Positions 33,460 through 41,462 of a stretch of 64,000 nt of DNA are shown here, piece after piece. The notes under the pieces are model-generated. The model was not told where the DNA came from and made no database searches. It saw only the letters and a list, made by a program, of their open reading frames with translations. Location of the stretch: NCBI RefSeq assembly GCF_019402665.1, contig NZ_VSST01000015.1:124001-188000 (forward strand), given 5' to 3'. The DNA comes from Bradyrhizobium canariense. Lineage in GTDB: Bacteria; Pseudomonadota; Alphaproteobacteria; Rhizobiales; Xanthobacteraceae. The translations under genes and the position numbers were made by a program. The number at the start of each line of letters is the position of its first letter. The first letter of the stretch is position 1.

Positions 33460-34434
33460 TTGCTCAAGCTGTACAGGTGGCCATCCGACGACTGGCAGAA
33501 GATCGGCGCGGAGATGCCGTCCGAGATCATCTGGGCTGATCTTTTGGACGCGACCGCTGAGGAAAAGCAGTTCGTCGAACGATTGCTCGGGATACGCGTT
33601 CCGTCCGAGGATTCGCTCAGCGAGATCGAAGCGTCGAGCCGCCTGATCCTCGACAACGGCACGCTCTATCTCAGCTCGCCGGCGGTCCGGCTCAACGAGG
33701 ACAGCGAGGCCGAGATCACGCCGGTGGGATTCGTCATCGGCCCGCGCGTGCTGGTGACGGTGCGCTTCGCGCAGTTGCCGATCTTCGACGACATCGGCAA
33801 GCGTATCGGTTCCGATGACAGCCTGGAGAACGGCATGTGCGTGTTCACCAGCCTGGTCGAGGCCATGGTCGACCGCGGGGCCGATGTTCTTGAGCATCTC
33901 GGCGCGAAGGTCGACAGGCTCTCGCGGGGCGTCTTCAAGGGCGGGCTCGTCCGCACCAAGCGGCCGGTCCGCTCCAGCCGGCGGATGCGCGAGGCGCTGG
34001 AGAACATCGGAGAGCTGGCCGATCGGCTCGCCAAGGCGCGCGATGTCCTGCTTGGCGTCGGCCGCGTCGCCTCGTTTGCCGGCGATGTCGGGAGCGAGTG
34101 GATCACGCCCGCGTCGAAAAAGCGTCTCGAGGCCGTCTCGAAGGATGTCGCTTCGCTCGGCGATTACGAGACGCGATTGTCGGACAAGATCCAGCTTCTG
34201 CTCGATGCGGTGCTCGGCTTTATCAACATCCAGCAGAACGAGCTGTTCAAGATCCTGACGATCGTCTCGGTCGTGGGCGTGCCGCCCACGATCCTGGTCG
34301 GCATCTGGGGCATGAACTTCAAGCACATGCCGGAGCTGGACTGGACGTTCGGCTATCCGCTGGCCTGGCTTGCCATCATTGCCAGCGGCGTGCTGCCGCT
34401 GATCTGGTTCAAGCGGCGCGGCTGGTTCGAATGA
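33460..34434 (+). CDS. CorA-family divalent cation transporter
   Basis: This 324-residue CorA-type channel has a large cytoplasmic N-terminal domain and two C-terminal transmembrane helices. The diagnostic GMN motif is at residues 284-286 (GIWGMNFKHMPELDW), where the loop MPELDW is also usual for magnesium transporters. The basic C terminus, FKRRGWFE, is typical. I place the start at TTG 33460 because GGAG lies eight bases before it and the protein then begins MLKLYRW. A GTG 36 bases upstream is the alternative. It probably mediates magnesium or cobalt uptake; zinc efflux (ZntB) is the other possibility. It is a single-gene unit, convergent with the next gene. Confidence 0.87.
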   Translation: MLKLYRWPSDDWQKIGAEMPSEIIWADLLDATAEEKQFVERLLGIRVPSEDSLSEIEASSRLILDNGTLYLSSPAVRLNEDSEAEITPVGFVIGPRVLVTVRFAQLPIFDDIGKRIGSDDSLENGMCVFTSLVEAMVDRGADVLEHLGAKVDRLSRGVFKGGLVRTKRPVRSSRRMREALENIGELADRLAKARDVLLGVGRVASFAGDVGSEWITPASKKRLEAVSKDVASLGDYETRLSDKIQLLLDAVLGFINIQQNELFKILTIVSVVGVPPTILVGIWGMNFKHMPELDWTFGYPLAWLAIIASGVLPLIWFKRRGWFE

Positions 34435-34437
34435 AAT

Positions 34438-34469
34438 AGCGGCGCACCGTTCGACAACGATGCGCCGCT
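34438..34469. terminator. Bidirectional terminator between convergent genes
   Basis: A perfect 9-bp stem (AGCGGCGCA and TGCGCCGCT) with a 14-base loop lies between the corA-like gene and the hydrolase gene on the opposite strand. It starts 3 bases after the first stop and ends 8 bases before the second. It fits termination from both sides. Confidence 0.65.
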
Positions 34470-34477
34470 CTTCGGGA

Positions 34478-35104
34478 TCAGACGACTTCGGCGGCGAATG
34501 TGCCGATCCAGTCGCGGGCGAGCGTCAAATCGGCTTGCGACAATTGATGGCCTGCCGGCAACACTTTGTGTTCGACCCGCGCTCCGGCTTCCGACAACAG
34601 CGAGGCAAGCTTCGCCGAATTGTTCGCCGGAACGATCGGATCAGCCTGCCCTGACAGAAGCAGGACGGGCTTGCCGCCAAGCTCGGCCTTCGGCGGATCC
34701 GACAGCGGCACCATGGCGCGCAGCAGAATCGCGCCTGCCAGCACGTCCGGCTTCAACAGCAACAGCGCGGCTGCGATGTTGGCGCCGTTGGAGAAGCCGA
34801 CCGCGACCGGCGCGGCGAGGCCATATCGCTGCCGCGCCTCCGCGACGAAGCCGCCGAGTTCGTGCGCGCGGCGGCGCACGTCGTCCTCGTCGAACACGCC
34901 CTCGGCAAGGCGGCGGAAGAAGCGCGGCATGCCGTGCTCGAGCACGCGGCCGCGCGGCGAGAGCAGGTCCGAGCCGGGCGAGATCATCTTGCCGAGCCCG
35001 AGCAGATCGTTCTCGTCGCCGCCGGTGCCGTGCAGCAGCAGGAGCGGAGGGGAGCCCGCGCCGGTCGCGGGCTCGAAGCGATGGACGAATGAATTCTCGG
35101 TCAC
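34478..35104 (-). CDS. Alpha/beta hydrolase (phospholipase/carboxylesterase, MhqD-like)
   Basis: This 208-residue esterase of the small carboxylesterase family has the nucleophile elbow GFSNGAN, an oxyanion-loop HGTGGDEND, the acid in SGQADPIVP and the His in LPAGHQLSQAD. It starts at a GTG overlapping the stop of the dioxygenase gene, so the two are translationally coupled. The same pair (hydrolase plus VOC dioxygenase) forms the MhqD/MhqO module of Bacillus, which protects against methylhydroquinone and other quinones. The substrate here is inferred from that association. Confidence 0.88.
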   Translation of the reverse strand: MTENSFVHRFEPATGAGSPPLLLLHGTGGDENDLLGLGKMISPGSDLLSPRGRVLEHGMPRFFRRLAEGVFDEDDVRRRAHELGGFVAEARQRYGLAAPVAVGFSNGANIAAALLLLKPDVLAGAILLRAMVPLSDPPKAELGGKPVLLLSGQADPIVPANNSAKLASLLSEAGARVEHKVLPAGHQLSQADLTLARDWIGTFAAEVV

Positions 35105-36039
35105 GACACCCTCTCTTCCAAATTGGGCAGAACACCCTCGATCTGCTTGCGCTGCGCTTCGAGGAAGCTCGGCAGCTTCAGGTCGCGTCCCAGCGTCGCG
35201 ACGGGCTCGTCGACGGCGAAGCCGGGGATATCGGTCGCGATCTCGAACAGCACGCCGCCAGGCTCGCGGAAGTAGATGGAGCGGAAGTAGTTGCGGTCCC
35301 TCTGCTCGGTCGGATGCAGGCCGTGATTGCTCACGAGCCTTTGCGCCATCTTGCCCTGCTCGGCATCGTCGGCCGCGCGGAAGGCGATGTGATGCACGGA
35401 GCCGCCACCTTGGTGCCCGCGCAAAAAGCCCTTGGCCTCGTAGATGTCGACGACGCTGCCTTCGACGTCGCCCGGCGCCTTGAAGCGGATCACCGAGCCT
35501 TCGCGCGCCGTCTCCTTGAAGCCGAACACGTCGGTGAGGACGGCCGCCGTCTTTGCCGCGCTGTCGAGCAGCAAGGTCACGCCGTGGAAGCCGCGGATCG
35601 CATGCTCGGCGGGGACGTCGCCATTGCTCCAGCCGGGCTCGCTCTCGGCACCGGGAATGCCCACGAGCGCGAGTGCCATGCCATCGGGGTCCGTGAACGG
35701 CAGCACGGATTCGCCAAAGCGCTTCTCCAGCGCCTCGTAAGCGATGCCCTTCTCGACGAAGCGCTGCGTCCAATAGCCGAGCGAGCGTTGCGGCACGCGA
35801 AAGGCAGTCTGGTGGGTCTCGCCGACGCCGCGCCGCCCGGCCGGCACACCGGCCCAGGGGAAGAAGGTCAGGATGGTGCCGGGGCGGCCGGTCTCGTCGC
35901 CATAATAGAAATGATAGGTGCCGGGATCGTCGAAATTGACCGTCTTCTTGACGAAGCGCAGGCCGAGATCACGGGTGTAAAAGCCGAAATTCCTGATGGG
36001 ATCGCCCGCGATCGCGGTCACATGGTGCAGTCCAGACAT
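35101..36039 (-). CDS. Ring-cleaving VOC-family dioxygenase (MhqO/LinE-like)
   Basis: This 312-residue glyoxalase/extradiol dioxygenase-fold protein has two VOC modules. The first starts MSGLHHVTAIAGDPIRNFGFY, with a metal His pair position. The second contains GGSVHHIAFRAADD (His) and GGVLFEIATDIPGF (Glu). The ATG at 36039 follows GGAGGACGAC; a longer in-frame start upstream lacks a ribosome-binding site. Relatives cleave hydroquinone-type rings using iron or manganese. It is the first gene of a two-gene operon with the hydrolase and divergent from a LysR regulator. Confidence 0.88.
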   Translation of the reverse strand: MSGLHHVTAIAGDPIRNFGFYTRDLGLRFVKKTVNFDDPGTYHFYYGDETGRPGTILTFFPWAGVPAGRRGVGETHQTAFRVPQRSLGYWTQRFVEKGIAYEALEKRFGESVLPFTDPDGMALALVGIPGAESEPGWSNGDVPAEHAIRGFHGVTLLLDSAAKTAAVLTDVFGFKETAREGSVIRFKAPGDVEGSVVDIYEAKGFLRGHQGGGSVHHIAFRAADDAEQGKMAQRLVSNHGLHPTEQRDRNYFRSIYFREPGGVLFEIATDIPGFAVDEPVATLGRDLKLPSFLEAQRKQIEGVLPNLEERVS

Positions 36040-36097
36040 GGTCGTCCTCCAGAACTTGGGGAGCGGTCTTGCTCTGACCGGAAATATCGTTCCGCTT

Positions 36098-36115
36098 TGG
36101 ATTGGAGACAATCCA
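36098..36115. promoter_or_regulatory. Palindromic site 1 in the LysR-dioxygenase divergent region
   Basis: TGGATTG-GAGA-CAATCCA is a perfect inverted repeat with seven-base arms. It lies 59 bases upstream of the dioxygenase ATG and 54 bases upstream of the LysR start, as expected for a LysR-type binding site. Confidence 0.6.
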
Positions 36116-36138
36116 TGCAAATATGACGTCTATGTCTA

Positions 36139-36155
36139 CGATTTGGAAACAATCG
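36139..36155. promoter_or_regulatory. Palindromic site 2 in the LysR-dioxygenase divergent region
   Basis: CGATT-TGGAAAC-AATCG is an inverted repeat related to site 1 (both contain ATT...GGA-AC-AAT). It lies just 14 bases before the LysR start codon, suggesting autorepression of the regulator. Confidence 0.5.
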
Positions 36156-36168
36156 CCGGCGCCGGCCC

Positions 36169-37080
36169 GTGGATAAGGTCGCCAGCCTCCGGGCCTTCGT
36201 AAAGGTGGTCGAAAGCGGCAGTTTTGCCGAGGCGGGCCGGCAGTTACGGCTGTCGCGCTCGGCGATCAGCAAATACATCGCCGACCTCGAAGAAAGCCTC
36301 GGCGTGCAGCTCCTGAACCGGACCACGCGCCATGCGAGCCCGACCGAGAACGGCCAGCGCTATTTCGAGCGCGCGGTTGTGATTCTCTCGGAGATCGAGG
36401 CGGCCGACCAGGCCGTGACGCAAGCCCAGTCGGCGCCGCGCGGCCTGTTACGCGTCAACGCGCCGATGTCGTTCGGCACCCTGCGGCTCGGGCCGGTGCT
36501 TGCCGATTTCATGGCGCGGTATCCGGAGCTGCAGCTCCAGCTCGTGCTCAGCGACGATCTGCTCGATCCCGTCCAGGACGGTTTTGACGTGACCTTGCGC
36601 ATCGCGGAATTGGAATCGTCGAGCTTGATCGCGCGAAAAATCATGCCGGTGGCGCGCATGATCTGCGCTTCACCCGATTATCTCGCACGTCACGGCACAC
36701 CGAAACATCCGCAGGATCTGCGCGCGCACGCCTCGCTGACCTACGGCTTCCTGTTGACGGGCAATCAGTGGAAGCTCACCGGCATCGACGGCGATCACTG
36801 GATCCAGCCGGCCTGGTCGCTCTGCGTCAACAATGCCGAAGTGCTGCGCGATGTCGCGGTCAAGGGCAGGGGGCTCGCGCTGCTCCCGGAGTTCATCGCC
36901 GCGGATGCTTTGCGAAAGGGCGAACTGCGAACGGTGCTGGACGAGTATTCCGCGCCGCCGCTCGCGCTCTATGCGGTCTATCCGCCGACCCGGCATCTGT
37001 CGGTGAAGGTGCGGCTGTTCATCGATTTCCTGGTGGAGCGGTTTGGCCGGGAGGACGAGGCGGGTGTGCGAACCCGCTGA
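36169..37080 (+). CDS. LysR-family transcriptional regulator (divergent from the dioxygenase operon)
   Basis: This 303-residue LysR regulator starts at a GTG and begins DKVASLRAFVKVVESGSFAEAGRQLRLSRSAISKYIADLEESLGVQLLNRTTR, the winged helix-turn-helix of the CrgA/DsdC-like branch. The effector domain (about residues 90-295) has the usual GLLRVNAPMSFG and LALLPEFIA segments. Its position opposite the quinone-type dioxygenase operon, with two palindromes in between, makes it the probable regulator of that operon. The inducer is likely an electrophilic or aromatic compound, by inference. Confidence 0.9.
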   Translation: MDKVASLRAFVKVVESGSFAEAGRQLRLSRSAISKYIADLEESLGVQLLNRTTRHASPTENGQRYFERAVVILSEIEAADQAVTQAQSAPRGLLRVNAPMSFGTLRLGPVLADFMARYPELQLQLVLSDDLLDPVQDGFDVTLRIAELESSSLIARKIMPVARMICASPDYLARHGTPKHPQDLRAHASLTYGFLLTGNQWKLTGIDGDHWIQPAWSLCVNNAEVLRDVAVKGRGLALLPEFIAADALRKGELRTVLDEYSAPPLALYAVYPPTRHLSVKVRLFIDFLVERFGREDEAGVRTR

Positions 37081-37117
37081 CGGGGCGCAGGGCTATGAGC
37101 GCGCGATCAGATTTTCC

Positions 37118-37432
37118 CTAGTTTTCGATCTCGAACCGAACCGAGACATCCTCGCCAACGCGCGCAAGCCTACGCGCTCGTGTCCTCGCAATCGCAGATG
37201 AAAAGTCGTGGACCATCTCCTTGACGTCGGGCACCAGGTTGGCCGTGTTCACGACTTTGATCACATAGGGAGGTTTGAGGGCGTTCATCCCGCCTCCAAA
37301 AATCGAGTCTAGAAAAGCTCCCACAATGTCGCCATGCCATTCGGGCGCCCCTATCGCAATCTTAAGCGCCAGTCGAAAGTCCTGAACAGTTTTCCAGCTG
37401 CTGCCGTCGAGTTTTATTTCGTGCATCGTCAT
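37118..37432 (-). CDS. Barstar-like protein (hypothetical)
   Basis: This 104-residue cytoplasmic protein resembles the barstar (barnase inhibitor) fold: IKLDGSSWKTVQDFRLALKI, then APEWHGDIVGAFLDSIFGG, which aligns by eye with barstar's LPEYYGENLDALWDCLTG. The Asp equivalent to barstar Asp39 is kept (Asp42 here), but the Asp35 position is Gly38, so classical barnase-type inhibition is doubtful. No RNase gene is adjacent. It begins 15 bases after the hybrid kinase stop on the same strand, so it may be cotranscribed; no good Shine-Dalgarno is seen. ATG 37426 is an alternative start. Confidence 0.7.
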   Translation of the reverse strand: MTMHEIKLDGSSWKTVQDFRLALKIAIGAPEWHGDIVGAFLDSIFGGGMNALKPPYVIKVVNTANLVPDVKEMVHDFSSAIARTRARRLARVGEDVSVRFEIEN

Positions 37433-37447
37433 TACCGGGGGGATCGT

Positions 37448-40141
37448 CTAGTTGACCGTACGATCTTCGGCAGGCCAGAGCAATTCATCCAGCGTACTCA
37501 TCGAAGCATTTCGAATCGCGGCGAGCTCGCGTGCGGCGCTCTGGGATTCGGGCGAGGACATCGAGGCTGCTGCTTGCTCGACCTCGCTGCAGCGCTCGAA
37601 CAGGCGGACCAGGCCGAGCGCGCCGGCGGCGCTGCCGAGCTGGTGCGTGGACCGCGCGAGCTGCTTGCGATCGCCGGCTGCGGCGGCTTCGATAATGTCC
37701 GTGATCAACTTCTCGCTGGTCTCCCGCAACAAATGATGGAGTTTTGCGATCTGTGCCGCGCCCAGCAGCTCCTTCTGGTCGGCGAGGAAATGCCGGTCGA
37801 TCAATGCGCCTGCGGCGAGTTGCGCCGCGGCTGGCTGGTTCTGGGCATCGTCCTCGATCGCCTCGCGCAGCGCATTGATCAGGATCGGTTTGCTGACGAT
37901 TCTGGCAATGCCTGCGTCTGCAAGCCGCTCGCGGGCGCGGCGCGACATGTCGGCGGTTACCGCGATGATGCGCGGCATGGTCGGCAGACCGAGCTTTCGG
38001 ATTCGCGATGCCGCCTCGACGCCGTCCATGTCGGGCATGTGCAGATCCATCAGGATGATATCGAACGCGTGATCGCGGGCGAGTGCGATGGCCGACGCGC
38101 CGTTCGTGGCAATGGTGGCGTGGTGGCCGAGCCTCTTCAACATCGCTTCGCCGACCTCGCAATTGACGGGGTCGTCGTCGACCAGCAGCACGCGGAGCTG
38201 CCGCGATGGCGGCTGGTCCGCGCCTTGCGCGATGCCGCTCGCGGCGAGGCCAAGCGGGACCTCAAGCATGAACGAGCTGCCCGCACCCGGCGTGCTCGCT
38301 ACCGTCAACTCGCCGCGCATCAGGCGGGTGAGGCGCCGCGCGATCGCCAGTCCGAGCCCGGTGCCGCCGAACCGCCGCGCGATGCTGTCGTCGGCCTGGA
38401 CGAAATCCTCGAAAATCCGCTCGTGCATGTCGGGCGCGATGCCAATGCCGGTATCGCGAACGGTGATGCGCAGCAGGACATGATCGTCATGTCCGTCGGC
38501 CGTTGCGCTCAAGCCGATGCCGCCGCGCGGGGTGAACTTGATCGCGTTGCCGATCAGATTGAGCAGAATGCGATTGAGCCGCACCGGATCGCCATGCACG
38601 GAGGTATTGACCATCGCATCGCAGGCGAGATCGAAGGTCAGGCCCTTGCCGAAGGCCTGCGGACGCATCAGATCGGCGGCCGTTTCGATGAGCTGGTCGA
38701 GGCGGAAATCGCGGGTCTCCAGAGTCTCGGCGCTGGCCTCCAAGCGCGCATATTCGAGGATGCCGTCGACCAGCGCGATCAGCGTTTCGCCCGACGCGGC
38801 CGCGGTCGTGAGGTGGCGCCGCTGCGCTTCGCCGAGGCTGCCGTCGTCGAGCGTTTGCAGCACGCCCATGACGCCGTTCAGCGGCGTGCGCAGCTCGTGG
38901 CTGACGACCGCGAGAAAGCGCGATTTGGTCTCGTTGGCCGCGACCGCCGCGCTGCGCGCGCGCTCGGCGGCATCGTGCTCGGCAAGGGCCTGGTCGCGGG
39001 TCTTTTCCAGTTCGGAGGTGCGCTCGATCACCTTGCGCTCGAGCGTCGCATAGGATTCGCGCAAGTGAGCGGCCATCCGGTTGAACTGATCGCCCAGCGC
39101 CTCCAGCTCGTCACCAGTCTTGATCGCGAGCCGCAGGCCGAGGTCGCCACTGCCGATCCGCCGCGCGCCTTGCGTCAGGATCTGGATCGGCACGGTCATG
39201 CGCCGGCTTAGAAACAGAGAGACCAGCACCGCACATGCCAGCAGGATGACCAGGAGAAAAGTCGAGCGTCCGATCGACGCATAGATCGGCGCGTAGGCTT
39301 CGGTGAGCGGCAGCTCGACGAACACCAGCCAGCCCAGCGAGGGGACCGTCGCGTAGGTCGACAGCACGCGTTGACCGGACGGATCTTCCTTGACCAGGCC
39401 GCCGGCGGGCGGCCCGACGCCATCGAGCGCGGCGCGCACGTCGGCATGGCCGGAGAGATCGCTGCGACGCAATGCCGGCCACAAATCGGGATGCGCGATC
39501 AACAACCCCATCCGATCGACGACATAGGCCTTGCCGGTGTTGCCGACTCTGATCCCGGCGACGAGGTCCCAGATGAAGCGAAGATTGACCTCGGCGACAA
39601 TCACATCCGGCGTGAGGCCCGTTCCGCGCGTGGCGAGCGTCATGAACGGCTCGGTGTCGCCGAGGAAGTAGACCGGCCCGTAATAGGCGCGGCTTTCATT
39701 GGCGCCGCGGAAGGCCTGCGAAGCGGAGAGGTCGGCCTTGCTGCCGATCCTGTCCGCGACACGGCGCGACACGCGCACCTGCTCGCGGCCTTGGGCGTCG
39801 AGCTCGGCGATTTCCGCGATCGCAGGCGAGAGGCGCAGGAGGCGGATGGCGTTAAGGCGCTGGTCCTCGTTCGTGGACAACTCGGGGGGCAGGCGCGAGA
39901 GCCACCTGATCTGGTTTTCGATCTGGCCGATGAACTGGCCGATCTGGATGGCGGCGCTTGCTGCCTGCTCGCGCTGGGTCGCCGCCAGGAGCTGCTTCTG
40001 CTCGCGATAGGAGAACCAGACGTCGAAGCCGGTGTTGATGGCGAGCGCGGCAAAAGCGAGTGCGACGATCGAGTAGAGATATTTGCGGAACAGCCGGCCG
40101 GGAGGTGGCCGCAGATCTCCCTGGTCGATCGTCTCGTTCAC
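37448..40141 (-). CDS. Hybrid sensor histidine kinase with receiver and Hpt domains
   Basis: This 897-residue inner-membrane sensor has TM1 at about residues 24-44, a periplasmic dCache-like sensor (about 50-290), TM2 (about 297-315) and a HAMP linker (about 315-365). HisKA has the phospho-acceptor His at about 414 in VSHELRTPLNG. The HATPase has GNAIKFT and DTGIGI/GGTGLGLAI. The REC domain has acceptor Asp at about 698 (LMDLHMPDMDG), and the C-terminal Hpt has His at about 833 (STHQLGSAAGALGL). A full His-Asp-His relay is thus in one protein, but no partner response regulator is in the window. It starts at a GTG overlapping the stop of the binding-protein gene upstream, so sensor and binding protein are coupled. 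Confidence 0.93.
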   Translation of the reverse strand: MNETIDQGDLRPPPGRLFRKYLYSIVALAFAALAINTGFDVWFSYREQKQLLAATQREQAASAAIQIGQFIGQIENQIRWLSRLPPELSTNEDQRLNAIRLLRLSPAIAEIAELDAQGREQVRVSRRVADRIGSKADLSASQAFRGANESRAYYGPVYFLGDTEPFMTLATRGTGLTPDVIVAEVNLRFIWDLVAGIRVGNTGKAYVVDRMGLLIAHPDLWPALRRSDLSGHADVRAALDGVGPPAGGLVKEDPSGQRVLSTYATVPSLGWLVFVELPLTEAYAPIYASIGRSTFLLVILLACAVLVSLFLSRRMTVPIQILTQGARRIGSGDLGLRLAIKTGDELEALGDQFNRMAAHLRESYATLERKVIERTSELEKTRDQALAEHDAAERARSAAVAANETKSRFLAVVSHELRTPLNGVMGVLQTLDDGSLGEAQRRHLTTAAASGETLIALVDGILEYARLEASAETLETRDFRLDQLIETAADLMRPQAFGKGLTFDLACDAMVNTSVHGDPVRLNRILLNLIGNAIKFTPRGGIGLSATADGHDDHVLLRITVRDTGIGIAPDMHERIFEDFVQADDSIARRFGGTGLGLAIARRLTRLMRGELTVASTPGAGSSFMLEVPLGLAASGIAQGADQPPSRQLRVLLVDDDPVNCEVGEAMLKRLGHHATIATNGASAIALARDHAFDIILMDLHMPDMDGVEAASRIRKLGLPTMPRIIAVTADMSRRARERLADAGIARIVSKPILINALREAIEDDAQNQPAAAQLAAGALIDRHFLADQKELLGAAQIAKLHHLLRETSEKLITDIIEAAAAGDRKQLARSTHQLGSAAGALGLVRLFERCSEVEQAAASMSSPESQSAARELAAIRNASMSTLDELLWPAEDRTVN

Positions 40142-41169
40142 TCGCGGATCTCGTCGGCGCGCGCGAGCAGCGTGAATGGGATCGTCAAATCCAGCGTGCG
40201 GGCGACCGTGCGGTTGATCAGGAGCTCGTATTTCCGCGGCGACTGCACCGGCAGATCGCCGGCCTTGGTGCCGCGCAGGATGAGATCGACATAGTCAGCC
40301 GAGCGCACTTCGAGCGTCGGCCCGTAGCTCATCAGCCCGCCCGCATCCATGAAATAGTAGAACGGGTAAATCGTGGGCACGCGATATTTGGCCGCCGCGG
40401 CCACCGCAGCCTGCCGGTGGACCACCAGGAAGCTGTCGACCAGCGCAATCATCGCCGCCTTGGGCGCTTCGGAAAAGGGCCTGACGGCTTCGTCGATCTC
40501 CGATGGCTCGCTGACGGGGGCGGGGACCACGGACACGCCGGACAGTGCTGCCTCTTGCTCGATGGAATCGAGGAAGAAGCGGCCGCCGCGAGGCGTGGTC
40601 GCCGGGTTGTACAGGATACCGACGCGCGCAAGATCCGGCACGGCCTCCCGGATGAGCTGAAGCCATTTGCCGCCCATCTCGGCGCTGCTGTTGGTGAATC
40701 CGGTCACGTTGCCGCCGGGATGGGCGAGGCTTTCGACGAAGCCGTTGCCGACGGGATCGTTGGCGGTCGCGAACACGATCGGGATGGTTTTGGTGGCCGC
40801 CAGGACTGCTGCGGTTTCGACGGTTGAGCCGGTCAGGATCACATCCGGCTTGAGCGCCAGCAATTCCTGGACCGCGGTTTTCAGTCTATCCGGCGCACCG
40901 AAGGTCGAACGGAGCTCGAGGCGGAAATTGACGCCTTCGACCCAGCCTCGCTGCCTCAAGCCCACGATGAGGCCGCCCAGGCGGGAGGTCGGGCTGTCGA
41001 TCATGCTCCTTCTGGTCAGTTCGTCGTCGAGCGGCAATGCCGTCAGCGATGCCACGACCCGCACGCGATCAGATGCTGCGCCGAGCGCCAGCCACCCCGC
41101 GGCGGTTGTGCCCGCAAGGCGAATGAACCCGCGGCGATCGACCGCGAGAGCGGAAGGCCGTTCGGTCAT
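40138..41169 (-). CDS. Tat-exported ABC-type substrate-binding protein (ABC_sub_bind family), kinase-linked
   Basis: This 343-residue periplasmic binding protein of the TrpX/ABC_sub_bind group has a twin-arginine signal, DRRGFIRLAGTTAAGWLALGA (about residues 13-33). Family features are LRQRGWVEGVNFRLELR, LLALKPDVILTGSTVETAAVLAATKTIPIVFATANDPVGNGFV, LAHPGGNVTGFTN and the C-terminal VQSPRKYELLINRTVARTLDLTIP. No ATPase or permease gene is near; instead its stop overlaps the start of the hybrid kinase. It may therefore work as the ligand-binding partner of the sensor, as TorT does for TorS, rather than in transport. ATG 41169 is preferred; the ORF is open 186 bases further upstream. Confidence 0.87.
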   Translation of the reverse strand: MTERPSALAVDRRGFIRLAGTTAAGWLALGAASDRVRVVASLTALPLDDELTRRSMIDSPTSRLGGLIVGLRQRGWVEGVNFRLELRSTFGAPDRLKTAVQELLALKPDVILTGSTVETAAVLAATKTIPIVFATANDPVGNGFVESLAHPGGNVTGFTNSSAEMGGKWLQLIREAVPDLARVGILYNPATTPRGGRFFLDSIEQEAALSGVSVVPAPVSEPSEIDEAVRPFSEAPKAAMIALVDSFLVVHRQAAVAAAAKYRVPTIYPFYYFMDAGGLMSYGPTLEVRSADYVDLILRGTKAGDLPVQSPRKYELLINRTVARTLDLTIPFTLLARADEIRE

Positions 41170-41462
41170 GACATTCTTTGCATGGTGGCTTGCCCCAACC
41201 CGATGCTTAGCGCGAACGGCCGGCATCCACAATTGATGAAAAAATGCGTTTGTGACTGCTCGTTCGCAGCGTTTGGCGGCCCGATACCGTATTCCTACGC
41301 CGCCAAAGAGTCGCCGTTTCGAGCCTCGTCTCCTCCGTGACACCTTGTAACGCACCGCGGCGTTGCAACATTTCCGTCTCGGTCGTGATGACGGTTCGGG
41401 GAAGCCGATTTCGTAGCTGCCGATTTTTGAAGCGTTGTTTCATACTTTTTCGAAGGTTTTCG
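41170..41462. other. Divergent intergenic region between the sensor operon and the adhesin locus
   Basis: This 293-base stretch separates the minus-strand binding-protein gene from the plus-strand secreted-protein gene, so it must hold both promoters. It contains a stem TTTGGCGGC (41272-41280) with GCCGCCAAA (41299-41307) and a strong inverted repeat at 41345-41368. The last 60 bases before the secreted-protein gene are AT-richer (TTTTTGAAGCGTTGTTTCATACTTTTT). I see no convincing ORF in it. Confidence 0.6.
41345..41368. promoter_or_regulatory. Candidate operator upstream of the adhesin locus
   Basis: TTGTAACGC-N6-GCGTTGCAA is an inverted repeat with nine-base arms and one mismatch. It lies about 95 bases before the ATG of the secreted-protein gene that precedes tpsA. 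No known regulator is assigned. Confidence 0.45.

Noticed and set aside
33357..33646. Short ORFs upstream of the corA-like gene
   Set aside because: They overlap the corA-like start in other frames, lack ribosome-binding sites and have shadow-type composition.
37334..39211. 625-codon + strand ORF opposite the hybrid kinase
   Set aside because: It is antisense to kinase domains that carry all catalytic motifs; its product has no recognisable domain.
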